Assembly (NCBI GenBank): GCA_942493135.1
Contig: OW818684.1
Coordinates: 7,754,793-7,818,792, forward strand
Length of the DNA stretch: 64,000 bases
Origin: Planctellipticum sp942493135
GTDB lineage: Bacteria > Planctomycetota > Planctomycetia > Planctomycetales > Planctomycetaceae
Reading direction: 5' to 3'
A program made the position numbers and the translations under genes. Positions 25,701-33,796 of the stretch are shown piece after piece. How positions within the stretch are numbered: the first letter of the stretch is position 1; each line of letters opens with the position of its first letter. The notes beneath the pieces are model-generated. The model searched no databases and was not told the DNA's origin. It saw only the letters and a program-made list of their open reading frames with translations.

Positions 25701-26090
25701 TTGTTCGATGCCCCGAATCCTGCCGAGTGCTATCGCCGGGAAGAGAGCATCGTTCCGCAGCAGGCCCTGGTCCTGCTCAACAGCGGTCCCAGCCTGGTGC
25801 TGGCCCGACGGATTGCCCGACTGATCGACCGGCCCGAACTCGACGACCCCGGCTTCGTCACGGCCGCGTTCGAACACGTCCTGTGTCGGACGCCGTGGGA
25901 TGACGAAGCGACCCGCTGCAGACAGTTCCTCGCCGCGCAGACGAAGCGGCTCAGCGATCCGGCCAGCCTGACCGCCCGGACGACCGGGACAGCGGCCGTG
26001 CTCGCGCCGTCGACTGAACCGCGTGCGCGGGCGCGCGAGAACCTCGTCCATGCCCTGTTGAATTACAACGAATTCGTGACCATCCGGTGA
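22734..26090 (+). CDS. DUF1549/DUF1553 protein with PSCyt-type haem motifs
   Basis: A 1118-residue planctomycete protein. Order of parts: a weak signal sequence; a cytochrome-like PSCyt1 region with CSACH (residues 31-35); DUF1549 from about 140, with a second haem-like motif CARCHDHKYDP; a concanavalin-like module from about 480 to 650 (WLADAFDAARPDDW, IRGEWINVWVNGELKLAYK-type strands); a long charged helix of about 100 residues rich in Ala, Glu and Gln; and DUF1553 to the end (RRLALAQWVTDRRNPLTARV). Function of the family is unknown, though links to extracellular polysaccharide use are proposed. The DUF1501 gene that nearly always accompanies it follows 21 bases later. GGAG lies 9 bases upstream of the ATG. 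Confidence 0.92.
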   Translation: MTAAFWLLILAADPAPVDYARDVKPLLIARCSACHGGLRQKSDLRLDTAELIRRGGEGGAAIVPGRSAESPLIEAIRSAGERPRMPPEGEGEPLTADEVSRIARWIDAGAPAPEHEEPQADPKQHWAYQPPRRVAPPLASGDWSSNPIDGFISAGHAAHGLTAVPLADRATLLRRVTLDLTGVPPTRETLHAFLADPSDEAYAAVVDKLLSSPRYAERWARHWMDIWRYSDWYGRRNANELRSSRRNLWRWRDWIVEALDKDKPYNRMVQEMLAADELAPGDEDAQRALGFLGRNYYVFSRETWLQDTVEHSGMSLLGVTFKCARCHDHKYDPISQSEYYQYRAFFEPYGVRTDWTPGESTLVEAALQPQAVPGTKIQNGLDRVYDATLDAPTYLLTRGDEKQPVKDSPLSPGVPAVWGLDIPAPQPVSLPLEAWYPELRPARRAELIANALSAIGTARKAEQDARSALAAAQKRLEDAGQSTPVRPTPWLADAFDAARPDDWQIQSGDWSYVDGVLAQRTSGSFLTMISTADHPRDFAARLRYKTLDPGQYHSVGFSFDVTPDARDWQAVYTATTASSSTVQAFHRRNGREEYPGPGIAPHPFKVGDVLTVDLVVRGEWINVWVNGELKLAYKTPAPRQPGRVALWCHTSAAEFDDLRIEPLSPDQPVSQDVKQPIRSPFAELEPAEIALQVRQAERTVTAASQAVTVEQKSLTDLEARIAAETAKYSSAPDAESLAKAASQAERELALAKAEQGVSVAEHAIVTAQDQLTLASEDSGRQKAVTDAQAKLAPAVEIRDKAQAALATETTKYEPLGPTYPTTSTGRRLALAQWVTDRRNPLTARVAVNHVWLRHMGTPLSPTVFNLGLNGKRPTHPELLDWLSVEFMEHGWSFKALHRLIVTSRTYQLASTAETPDHPNVAADPENRWYWRANPRRMEGEVVRDSLLSLAGELSAERGGPDIPVEQADASPRRSLYFRHTPDDRAAMLDLFDAPNPAECYRREESIVPQQALVLLNSGPSLVLARRIARLIDRPELDDPGFVTAAFEHVLCRTPWDDEATRCRQFLAAQTKRLSDPASLTARTTGTAAVLAPSTEPRARARENLVHALLNYNEFVTIR

Positions 26091-26111
26091 TCCAGCCAGG
26101 AATGCTCGCTC

Positions 26112-27587
26112 ATGTCCGCACGTCATCCCCACTGCACCGGCACAACCCGTCGTTCGTTCCTGACCGACTGCGGCCTGGGCTTCACCGGCCTGGCCCTCGG
26201 GGCCATGCTGCAGCAGGAAGGCTTGCTGCAGGCCAATCCGGCCGAGGTCTGGTCGCCCCCGACCGGGCAGCCCCACTTCGCCCCGAAAGCGAAGAACGTG
26301 ATCTGGCTGTTCATGCTCGGCGGAGTCAGCCAGATGGAAAGCTTCGATCCCAAGCCGGCCCTGACGAAATACGCCGGCAAGACGATCGAGGAATCCCCTT
26401 ACTTCACGGAGATTCTGGAGTCACCGCATTACCGCAAGAATGTCCGCGATTTCGCCGGCACGCCGCGGGCGCTGATGAGCAAGATCTATCCCCTGCAGGT
26501 CGACTACCGCAAGCGGGGCGAGAGCGGCATCGAAGTCAGCGACTGGTGGCCGCACGTCGGCGACTGCATCGACGATCTCGCCGTCGTCCGCTCGGTCTGG
26601 TGCACCGACAACGACCACGCCGCGCAGTACGAGTTCCACACCGGGTACCATGCGTTCGACGGATCGCACCCGTCGTTCGGTTCCTGGGTCCACTACGGAC
26701 TCGGTTCGCTCAATCAGAATCTCCCCTCGTTCGTCGCGCTCGGCAATCCGCCCGACCAGTGCTGCGGCGGCCGGGGCGCGCAGAGCGGCAGCTATCTGGG
26801 ACCCGCGCACAACGCGGTCGAAATCAACGTCGATCCCGCCAATCCGCTGGCCTTCTCCTCGCCCGGGCCGGGCGTCTATGTCGAGGAACAGCAGGACGAA
26901 CTGGAACTGCTGTCGGGCCTCAACGCCGGGGCGGCTGTCCGCTATCCCCGTGATGCCGCGCTGCGCGCCCGCATCCAGGCCTACGAACTTGCCGCGAAGA
27001 TGCAGCTCTCGGTCCCGGAAGTTCTGCAGCTCGGCTCCGAGACCGAACACATCCGCAGACTTTACGGCCTCGATCAGCCCGTCACGCAGTCGTTCGGACA
27101 GATGTGCCTGACCGCCCGCCGGCTGGTCGAGCGCGGCGTCCGGTTCGTGCAGCTCTACCACGGCGGCAGTAACGCCTGGGACGCCCACTCGGACCTCAAG
27201 AAGAATCACGGCACGCTCTGCCCGCAGGTCGACCAGCCGATCGCGGCGCTGATCAAGGATCTCAAGCAGCGCGGTCTGTTCGATGAAACCGTCGTCGTCT
27301 GGGCCACCGAGTTCGGTCGGACTCCCGGCACCGAGGGGACCACCGGCCGCGATCACCATCCCTACGGATTCACGGTCTGGATGGCCGGCGGCGGAATCAA
27401 AGGGGGCCTGGTTCACGGTGCAACCGACGAGCTTGGCTTCCACGCCGTCGAGAACCGCCACTACGTGACCGACGTGCATGCGACCGTGTCGCAGCAGCTG
27501 GGACTGGATCCGCGGCGGCTGGAGATACCGGGCCGGAAACGGCTCGAAATCAAGCTCGGCAAGCCGATCTCAGAAATCATCGCATAA
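26112..27587 (+). CDS. DUF1501 protein with twin-arginine signal
   Basis: A 491-residue protein, partner of the DUF1549/DUF1553 gene. The N-terminus TRRSFLTDCGLGFTGLALG is a twin-arginine export signal, suggesting it is folded, perhaps with a cofactor, before export. The DUF1501 body belongs to the alkaline-phosphatase/sulfatase-like superfamily: NVIWLFMLGGVSQMESFDP near the start, then VQLYHGGSNAWDAH, VVVWATEFGRTPG and DHHPYGFTVWMAGGG carry the likely metal-binding Asp and His residues. Enzymatic activity has not been established for the family. The spacing of 21 bases indicates one operon. Confidence 0.93.
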   Translation: MSARHPHCTGTTRRSFLTDCGLGFTGLALGAMLQQEGLLQANPAEVWSPPTGQPHFAPKAKNVIWLFMLGGVSQMESFDPKPALTKYAGKTIEESPYFTEILESPHYRKNVRDFAGTPRALMSKIYPLQVDYRKRGESGIEVSDWWPHVGDCIDDLAVVRSVWCTDNDHAAQYEFHTGYHAFDGSHPSFGSWVHYGLGSLNQNLPSFVALGNPPDQCCGGRGAQSGSYLGPAHNAVEINVDPANPLAFSSPGPGVYVEEQQDELELLSGLNAGAAVRYPRDAALRARIQAYELAAKMQLSVPEVLQLGSETEHIRRLYGLDQPVTQSFGQMCLTARRLVERGVRFVQLYHGGSNAWDAHSDLKKNHGTLCPQVDQPIAALIKDLKQRGLFDETVVVWATEFGRTPGTEGTTGRDHHPYGFTVWMAGGGIKGGLVHGATDELGFHAVENRHYVTDVHATVSQQLGLDPRRLEIPGRKRLEIKLGKPISEIIA

Positions 27588-27667
27588 TCCTGATCTCGGC
27601 TCTTCCAAGCTTGACGCCGCACAGAATGACGTCGGATCGCGCCGTCTTAGAATGCTGGGGCGCTACA

Positions 27668-27898
27668 TTACTGGCACGGATGAATCCACAAATCGGTGTC
27701 AGTCACCTGCACTTTGCTGCAACGCCAGCACGCCGTGGGTGCCGTCGTTCTCTGTTCGAATTTGACAAAGGGAAATCCGATCGCAGCAATGGCGACCAGA
27801 CCGAGCAATGTCCCCAGAATCAATCCCCACAATTCTTCATCTGCGGTTTTTCCTATCTCATTGCGGTACTGAATGATTGCCCTGACTGCGAGCGGCAC
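27668..27898 (-). CDS. Possible small single-helix membrane protein
   Basis: A 76-residue reading frame starting at GTG. It has a charged N-terminus (AIIQYRNEIGKTADEE), one hydrophobic helix (LWGLILGTLLGLVAIAAIGF) and a Cys-containing tail (CWRCSKVQ). The composition is protein-like and lower in GC than neighbours, but no ribosome site is evident and the frame is open back to a stop just after the EF-hand fragment. It may be a real small gene left in a decayed region, or part of a larger broken one. No family recognised. Confidence 0.4.
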   Translation of the reverse strand: MPLAVRAIIQYRNEIGKTADEELWGLILGTLLGLVAIAAIGFPFVKFEQRTTAPTACWRCSKVQVTDTDLWIHPCQ

Positions 27899-27954
27899 GC
27901 CGCGCGGCCAGAATCGGCCTCGATCCGTCCTTGACCTTTCTCACGGCTCCATGT

Positions 27955-28311
27955 TCAGCCTCCTTTCGGCGGGCCGGAGCATGCGGACTCGTTGCTCTGC
28001 CGTTTCCGGACCATTGCGTGCGCCCCGAACGGCTTGCGGACGAGACATTCCGCCGCAATCAGATTCGATCGATGGTTCCGCCGATTGCGATCAGGGGGAG
28101 TTGCTGCGACTGCGTCGCGGTGAGCGGCGTTCGCTTCGTCGGGACTGATCAAGTCGTCGCCGTCCCGATCGATCTTGTCGAACAAGTCCCGGCGGCCGAG
28201 AAACTCGTTGGGAGACAGATCGCCGTCGCCGTTGCGGTCCATCTTTGAAAACCACGAAGGATTATTGCCAGGCGCTCCGCGCGGTCTGCGATCGGGATTC
28301 GCTTGCCCCCA
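27955..28311 (-). pseudogene. C-terminal fragment of an EF-hand protein, truncated by an ISAs1 element
   Basis: The minus-strand frame carries two adjacent calcium-binding loops, DRNGDGDLSPNE and DRDGDDLISPDE, each with the Asp/Asn spacing of EF-hands, followed by a basic tail. Such small secreted EF-hand proteins are common in planctomycetes. Upstream coding runs straight into the left inverted repeat of the ISAs1 element at 28312, so the signal peptide and N-terminus are missing. No other half of the gene is found on the far side of the element. Confidence 0.7.
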
Positions 28312-29210
28312 AGGGCAATTGCGCCATGCTGGGTAATCTGCCATAAATAGGCATGGCGATTTGCCGCGTTGGGTCGGCCGTGTGGTCGGTGGGCGAGTCG
28401 CAGCTGGCCACGGATGCGCCCTCATGCGTCATTCCCGATCAACTCGCATTCAGGATCACTTCAGCACGCTGACCGACCCGCGCTGACGCGAGGGCACTTA
28501 TCCGCTGATCAACGTCGTCACCATCGCCTTGTGCGCCGTGATCGCGGGAGCCGATGACTTCGTGGCCATCGCCGCGTGGGGAACGCAGAAGCGGAAGTGG
28601 CTGGAAGGGTTTCTCGACCTGTCGGACGGCATCCCTTCGCACGACCGGTTCAACGCCATTCTCGGCGCGCTGAGGCCCGGGGAATTCGAGCGTTGCCTGC
28701 TGAGCTGGTTCGGCGACGACTTCGCGCGAGTCAAAGTCCGCTGGCACGAGACGCGGGAACGTGGCCACGGCCGGGACGAACATCGTTCGTACTTCGTGTG
28801 CACGGCCCCCGACAGCCTGCCGGACCGTGCGCGGTGGCGAAAGCTGACGGCGATCGGCGTGGCCATCGGCGAGACCGTGCGCGGCGGCAGGGAGGCGGCC
28901 GAAGTGCGGTGTTACATTCTAAGCCGCAAGCTGTCGGCGAAACGCTTCGGCGAGGCGGTGCGGAGCCATTGGGCGATCGAGAACCGGTTGCACTGGCAGC
29001 TCGACGTGACCTTCGTCGAAGACCAGTGCCGGGTGCGAGAAGGGCATGCGGACGCCAACCTGAGCAGCCTCCGCCGGACGGCACTGAGCCTGCTGAAGAA
29101 CAACCGCACGTCCAAGGTGGGGATCAAGAACAAACGGCTCACCGCCGCCTGGAACGACGACTACCTGGCGGAAACGTTGTTCGGAAGGTGAGTTATGGTG
29201 CGATTGCCCT
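28312..29210 (+). mobile_element. Degenerate ISAs1-family insertion sequence
   Basis: The ends are imperfect inverted repeats: AGGGCAATTGCGCCAT at 28312-28327 and, reading inward from the right, AGGGCAATCGCACCATAA ending at 29193. They flank an ISAs1-type transposase with an internal deletion and a nonsense codon. The element of about 900 bases is shorter than the usual 1.2-1.3 kb. The flanks (gcttgccccc on the left, ggtttacggg on the right) do not form a target duplication, so the sequence has been rearranged since insertion. Confidence 0.7.
28424..29191 (+). pseudogene. ISAs1-family transposase with internal deletion and in-frame stop
   Basis: From ATG 28424 the frame reads a normal N-terminus (DHFSTLTDPR) and is broken by TGA at 28484-28486, where relatives have Arg (CGA to TGA). 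It then continues YPLINVVTIALCAVIAGADD and the standard middle as far as LLSWFGDDF. It jumps directly to HGRDEHRSYFVC and the C-terminal IENRLHWQLDVTF region. The missing block of roughly 130-140 residues holds the first two catalytic aspartates in this family, so it cannot be active. Length from the stop is 220 residues against about 370-400 for intact members. Confidence 0.85.
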
Positions 29211-29219
29211 GGGTTTACG

Positions 29220-29600
29220 GGCGATCGCGTGTTGATCAATGTGGGCACTCGGGCGCGGATCCCCAATGTTCCGGGGCTTGCCGACGCCAGGCCGATGACA
29301 CACGTCGAGGCCTTGAACCTGGAACGCCTGCCCGAACACCTGATCGTTCTCGGGGGAGGTTACGTTGGCCTGGAATTCGCCCAGGCGATGCGACGCTTCG
29401 GCAGCCGCGTCACCATCGGTTTGCTGGAACTAACGCAGGATGAGGGCGTCGACGTCATTTTGGATTCCGAGGTACAGAAGGCGGCCGGACGCACGCCGAA
29501 TAGGGATCAGCTCAATCTCGACCGGGCCGGCGTCGAAGTAGATGCGCTCGGCTACATCCGCGTCAACTACCGGCTGCAGACGACGGCCTCAGACGTTTGA
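29220..29600 (+). pseudogene. Fragment of a mercuric-reductase-like flavin disulfide oxidoreductase
   Basis: The frame begins in mid-domain with DRVLINVGTRARIPNVPG and includes the NAD-binding motif VLGGGYVGLEFAQAM. After SRVTI it skips the rest of that domain, resumes at DEGVDVILDSEVQK, skips again, and continues AAGRTPN...LDRAGVEVDALGYIRVN before TGA at 29598. Both gaps keep the frame, so the remnant looks open but lacks the N-terminal FAD/disulfide part, most of the NAD domain and the dimer domain. It abuts the ISAs1 end on the left and the recombinase fragment on the right. Confidence 0.75.
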
Positions 29601-30160
29601 CCGCTCTGGATGGGGAGCGGCCCCGCGGGATGTGGCAACTTGCGGTTTACAGCGGCTGCCGGCTGGGTGAGGTGATCCCCCTGCAGTGGTCTGACATCGA
29701 CCTGCGCGCCGGAACGGTCTCGATTCGCCGCGGACAAGTCCAGATCGGCCGGCAGGTGATTGTGAGCGAACCAAAGACGGCCCGCAGCCGGAGAACGATC
29801 AAACTGCCACAAGTGGCGGTGCAGGCCCTGGTCGACCACCGGGCCCGAATGCTGGTGGAGGGGCTCGCCGGGAATCCCTTGGTGTTCATCGACGAGGCCG
29901 GCGGGATGACTTCCCGGAAGGCATGCCGATCGTCGTGGGAGCGGATCCGCAAACTGACCAAGCTGCCGACGCTGCGAATCCACGACCTGCGCCACACGAA
30001 CGCCAGCCTGCTGCTATCTGCCGGGGTTCGCGCCAAGGTCGTTTCGGAGCGGCTGGGGCATTCGACGATCAGCCTCATGCTCGACACGTACTCTCACGTG
30101 GTCCCCAGCCTGCAGGAAGAGGCCGCGGACAAGCTGTCGGAAGTGCTCAAGCGGGGCTGA
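29597..30160 (+). pseudogene. Catalytic domain of a tyrosine recombinase (integrase), N-terminus lost
   Basis: The 187-residue frame opens at TTG, overlapping the preceding stop, and holds all catalytic positions of a phage-type integrase: Arg in SGCRLGE, Lys in SEPKTARSRRTIKL, His and Arg in HDLRHTN, His in RLGHSTIS and Tyr in LDTYSHV. The N-terminal SAM-like core-binding domain and arm-binding region (about 150-200 residues in relatives) are absent, so it is probably inactive. It points toward the 3' end of tRNA-Leu, whose last base lies 68 bases beyond its stop, the classical arrangement of an integrated element. Confidence 0.8.
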
Positions 30161-30228
30161 AAAGCCCGAAGTTGTCAGATAGCTGTCAAACGGGTCCAAA
30201 TCGGACAAACGCGACACTTCTAAGTCAT

Positions 30229-30314
30229 TGACCGAGGCGGGGTTCGAACCCGCACTCCCCTTTCGGGGAACCGGATTTTAAGTCCGATGCGTCTGCCTGT
30301 TTCGCCACTCGGCC
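30229..30314 (-). tRNA. tRNA-Leu(UAA)
   Basis: An 86-base gene on the minus strand. Acceptor GGCCGAG pairs with CTCGGTC (one G-U), discriminator A. D-arm region TGGCGAAACAGGCAGACGC, anticodon stem TCGGA/TCCGG with loop CTTAAAA and anticodon TAA, a long variable arm TTCCCCGAAAGGGGA as expected of leucine tRNAs, and T-arm GCGGGTTCGAACCCCGC. No CCA is encoded. The 3' end faces the recombinase fragment at 29597-30160, suggesting this gene served as an integration site. Confidence 0.93.
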
Positions 30315-31596
30315 GCGTCGATTTGCAAATGCTTACATTCGTCCTGCCCTGAACTTCGTCATCATTTCGATGCTCGCGTGCCGCGTCAGAACCTTCCAGC
30401 CCCCCGGCGTCAAACATTCTGACCGCGGGCTCCTGATGGATCACGACAAATCGCAGACTGAAGCGTACTTCAAGCGGGATGCGACCACCAGTACGCCGGG
30501 CGATTTCGCGATTGCGGCGGTCCGTCCGTTGGACCAGCTGACTTTTTGACCCCTCGAATCGAATACGTCCTCCGTCTGTTCGCGGAAGCTCGCCACGGTC
30601 GGTTAGAAATCTGGTATCAGCGGCAAGGGGGCTTCTCGCTCGAAGTCCGGCGCTTCTCCGGCATGTGCCGGATCGACTCGGCCGGGCCGGTGACGTCTGT
30701 TGTGATCGTCGGTCGCGGCGCTGCAGCGATTCGCTGATTCCCGGGGCCGAGCAGTTCGGACTCTGCCCGAGTTCCGCCGCATCTCGCCTGAACTCGGCCG
30801 TCGCGATTTCGTGTCGTTTCTGCGCCGAGCAGGTTCTGTACAAACTATTGCATTGAAGTCGTGGACTGGACAAGGAGCGTCTCACGCCCGGTTGAGAAGC
30901 TGCGAGAAGGCGTCAATCGCGTCGGCGTCTTCGTTCCCGCTGTTTGTTCTGAGGGGCCTCAAGATGCCGGCCATAGGGCTTGTTAAGAGTTCGTCAGCAG
31001 CGAACGGATATGTCGTTACTTCTCTGCAAGAGACGCGAAGATCAGAAGACTCCGCCGACACGGCCGCGTTCAATCACTGGAGTGAAATTCCGTTGGCGAG
31101 AGTCCCGTGAATGGCGGTCTGGTCTGCCGGGCCAGCCTCGCGGATTGCGACGCTGACCGAGTTGCTGATTCTTCCGAGCCGGCGAGCGCCAGGCTTCACG
31201 CCTGGCAGAGATCGCGGAGGCGAGAATGGCGGTCCAGACACACGAACGGAACGGGCAGAGCCGCATCTGCGAACGGGCGGGCACTGTGGCCTTGGCTGGC
31301 GAGCGGGGCGCAACTATCCGACTCAGCATCGCGGCGCCTGCCGATCCGCGGATCGAATGCCGGGGTGTGCCCTTGGCTTCCATTGCCGCAGTCCCCGAGC
31401 CGGTCTGCCTCGCTCCTCCGACGCTCTCACGGCGAGCGACCGGACGCGGCGACACTTGGGTCGGAATCTCACTCAATCCGGGGCGATCGCCGGTCCCGGT
31501 ATCCGGATGAGGCCCTGCGGATGGGCCGCATGAGAACACGGAGCGTTTGCGCGAAAGCTCAAGTCACTCTGCAACGCAGCGAACAGGAGTCAGAAC
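30315..31596. other. Long region without a convincing gene
   Basis: About 1.3 kb beyond the tRNA. Several open frames exist but none has a ribosome site with plausible protein content. It contains one copy of a 24-base repeat (31010-31033) that on the plus strand would start a short frame MSLLLCKRRE, and a perfect 7-base hairpin GCCAGGC-TTCAC-GCCTGGC (31188-31206). It may be decayed coding or island DNA. Confidence 0.4.
31010..31033 (+). repeat. 24-base repeat, copy 1
   Basis: A 24-base sequence beginning ATGTCGTTACTTCTCTGC that recurs exactly at 52416-52439 on the opposite strand. On this strand it encodes MSLLLCKR from an ATG. Weaker similarity extends upstream (GCAGCGAACGGAT here, GCGGCGAGGTGAC in copy 2). 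Confidence 0.6.
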
Positions 31597-32130
31597 ATGC
31601 CGAAATCGAATTCCACAGTCGCGGTCTTTACCTCACACGAACAGGCCGAAAGTGCGATCTGCGAGCTTCAGAGGGACGGCTTCGACATGAAGAAGCTGTC
31701 GATTGTCGGCAAAGATCTTCACACGGAAGAACACGTCGTCGGCTACTACAACACCGGCGACCGCATGGCCTACTGGGGCAAACTGGGAGCCTTCTGGGGG
31801 GGCTTCTGGGGACTGCTGTTCGGCTCCGCATTTTTCTGGATGCCTGGTATCGGCCCGCTGCTGGTCGCGGGACCGATGGCCGCGTGGATCGTCGGAGCGC
31901 TCGAGGGGGCCGCACTGACCGGGGGAATCACCGCGCTAGGCGCCGCACTGTTCAGCATCGGCATTCCGAAGAACAGTGTCCTGCGATACGAGACCGAAGT
32001 CAAAAACGGCAAGCTGCTACTGATTGCCCACGGCACCGCCGAGGAAGTCGAGCGGGCCAGGAAACTCCTGGAGCAGTCTCAGGCGGAATCGACGACCGTC
32101 CATTCCGCTGAGGCCGCCGCGTGCGTCTGA
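31597..32130 (+). CDS. General-stress-protein-17M-like membrane protein
   Basis: A 177-residue protein. The N-terminal domain VAVFTSHEQAESAICELQ is the GSP17M/YflT-like fold, followed by a glycine-rich membrane hairpin (WGGFWGLLFGSAFFW and ALTGGITALGAALFSIG) and a soluble C-terminal part KNGKLLLIAHGTAEEVERA. AGGAG lies 7 bases before the ATG. The family is stress-induced in several bacteria but its activity is unknown. It opens a same-strand group with a BON protein, G6PDH, phosphorylase and TspO. Confidence 0.85.
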   Translation: MPKSNSTVAVFTSHEQAESAICELQRDGFDMKKLSIVGKDLHTEEHVVGYYNTGDRMAYWGKLGAFWGGFWGLLFGSAFFWMPGIGPLLVAGPMAAWIVGALEGAALTGGITALGAALFSIGIPKNSVLRYETEVKNGKLLLIAHGTAEEVERARKLLEQSQAESTTVHSAEAAACV

Positions 32131-32300
32131 CGGTCTGAGCCCGAGGCCGTTCTTCCTTCCTCTTGAGAAAGGATCCGTCACGACACTGATGTACCACCTG
32201 CTGACTGCCACACGATGCGGCGACGTCCCCGGCGGGGCGTTTGCCGGACCACCGCGAATCTGCGTTCTGTGTTAAGCATTGAGAACAAAGGAGTCCGACC

Positions 32301-33782
32301 ATGACCAGACCCTCACGACATACCGCGTACGTCCTGCTGGCGATGACTGCGGCGTTTCTGCCTCCGGCGCTCGTCCGCGCCGCCGTGCCGGACGTCGATA
32401 TCACGTTCAATGTCAATGATGCCTTACGTGCGGACCCGCGAGTGTCCGCTCCGGAGATTACGGCGACGACGGCCAGTGGAATTGTGACGCTCACCGGCAG
32501 CGTGGACAATCTCGCGGCAAGGACGTACGCCATTGCCGAAGCCAGGAAAATCAACGGCGTGATAGGCGTCATCGACATGCTCACCGTGACGCCCACATTC
32601 CGCTGGGACACCGACATTGCCAACGCCGTGCGCCGCCGACTGCTCAACAGCGCACAGATCAGCTCGCAGGGTATCTTCGTCGCCTGCAGTGACGGCGCGG
32701 TGACGCTTTCCGGCACGGTGAACAGCTATCCGCAGGAGCAGCAGGCCGCCCTGCTGGCCAGCGAAGTTCGTGGCGTCAAGAAAGTTACCAACGACATTAG
32801 AACGATCTGGACCGATGCCCGCAGCGATTTCGACATCAAGAACGACGCGGTCGGAGCGATCGGCCGCGACGTTTACCTCGCCGGTCTCCCAATAACGGTC
32901 GCCGTCCAGGATGGCGTCGTCACGCTCAGCGGTTCGGTCGGCAGCGCCTACGAACGGAGCAGGGCGGTCGACGATGTGCGCTGGATCACAAACGTGACAG
33001 ATGTGACGGACAAACTGACGGTCGACTGGTTCGACAACCGCGGCGTCAAAACCAGGATCCCGATTCCGTCGGACGAGGACGTGAAGCTGGCGGTGCGAAA
33101 ATCGCTTGACCAGGACAGTCGTCTTGCCGGCGCCGCGATCGAGGTCCGGACGTCTTTCGGCGAAGTGATTCTGGACGGATCAGTCTACAGCAACTACGAC
33201 CGCGGGATCGCCGAGCAAGATGCGAAGAACGTGATTGGCGTCGCCTGGGTCAGGAACAACCTGGTGGCGCGGGGCGATCGGCGTGAGGACTGGGCCATCG
33301 AAGACGACGTCGCCTTCAATCTGGAGACGGACGGGATCGTCGATGGTTTCGGACTGGGTTCGAGCGTCAGGAACGGCGTGGTGACGCTCACGGGCCAGGT
33401 CAACTCGTGGTACCAGTGGTCCCACGCCTCTGACGTGGCGTCCCGCGTGCGCGGGGTCAAATCCGTGATCGACAACATCACGGTTTCCGAGGCCAACGGA
33501 ACCAACGGGACGCAATGGAGAAGGGATGCGGATCTGGTGAAGCTGATCAAGTCCCGGATTCGCAACGACTGGGTCACCTGGTGGATCACGAACGACATCA
33601 ACGTCAACGTCCGCAACGGCGTGGCCACGCTGGAAGGGAACGTGAATTCGTGGAAGGAACGCGTGGAGGCCGGAGACTGCGCCCTGGCGACGCCAGGGAT
33701 CTCGGAAGTCGACAATCGGCTGACCGTCAAAGGCGTGGCCTATCCCTGGGATGAGCACCAGATTAAGTTGACGGGATTCTGA
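32301..33782 (+). CDS. Periplasmic protein with six BON domains
   Basis: A 493-residue exported protein (signal peptide ending near LVRAAVP). Six BON repeats follow, each with a 'G.V.L.G.V....' core and a closing hydrophobic strand: GIVTLTGSVDN, GAVTLSGTVNS, GVVTLSGSVGS, GEVILDGSVYS, GVVTLTGQVNS and GVATLEGNVNS. BON domains bind phospholipid in OsmY and similar envelope proteins; OsmY has two, so six is an expanded form. AAAGGAG lies 8 bases before the start. A strong hairpin at 33797 probably ends its transcript. A role in envelope stress is inferred from relatives. Confidence 0.9.
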   Translation: MTRPSRHTAYVLLAMTAAFLPPALVRAAVPDVDITFNVNDALRADPRVSAPEITATTASGIVTLTGSVDNLAARTYAIAEARKINGVIGVIDMLTVTPTFRWDTDIANAVRRRLLNSAQISSQGIFVACSDGAVTLSGTVNSYPQEQQAALLASEVRGVKKVTNDIRTIWTDARSDFDIKNDAVGAIGRDVYLAGLPITVAVQDGVVTLSGSVGSAYERSRAVDDVRWITNVTDVTDKLTVDWFDNRGVKTRIPIPSDEDVKLAVRKSLDQDSRLAGAAIEVRTSFGEVILDGSVYSNYDRGIAEQDAKNVIGVAWVRNNLVARGDRREDWAIEDDVAFNLETDGIVDGFGLGSSVRNGVVTLTGQVNSWYQWSHASDVASRVRGVKSVIDNITVSEANGTNGTQWRRDADLVKLIKSRIRNDWVTWWITNDINVNVRNGVATLEGNVNSWKERVEAGDCALATPGISEVDNRLTVKGVAYPWDEHQIKLTGF

Positions 33783-33796
33783 CTAGGCCGGAAGAC

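Noticed and set aside
24321..26276. 651-codon open frame on the minus strand
   Set aside because: Antisense to the DUF1549/DUF1553 gene and rich in Arg, Gly and Val without motifs.
30220..30885. 221-codon open frame on the minus strand
   Set aside because: Its end covers the complete tRNA-Leu gene and the protein has no plausible features.
31451..31462. 12-base match GACACTTGGGTC shared with 52681-52692
   Set aside because: Too short to be significant, and its orientation relative to the 24-base repeat differs between the two regions, so it does not extend that repeat.
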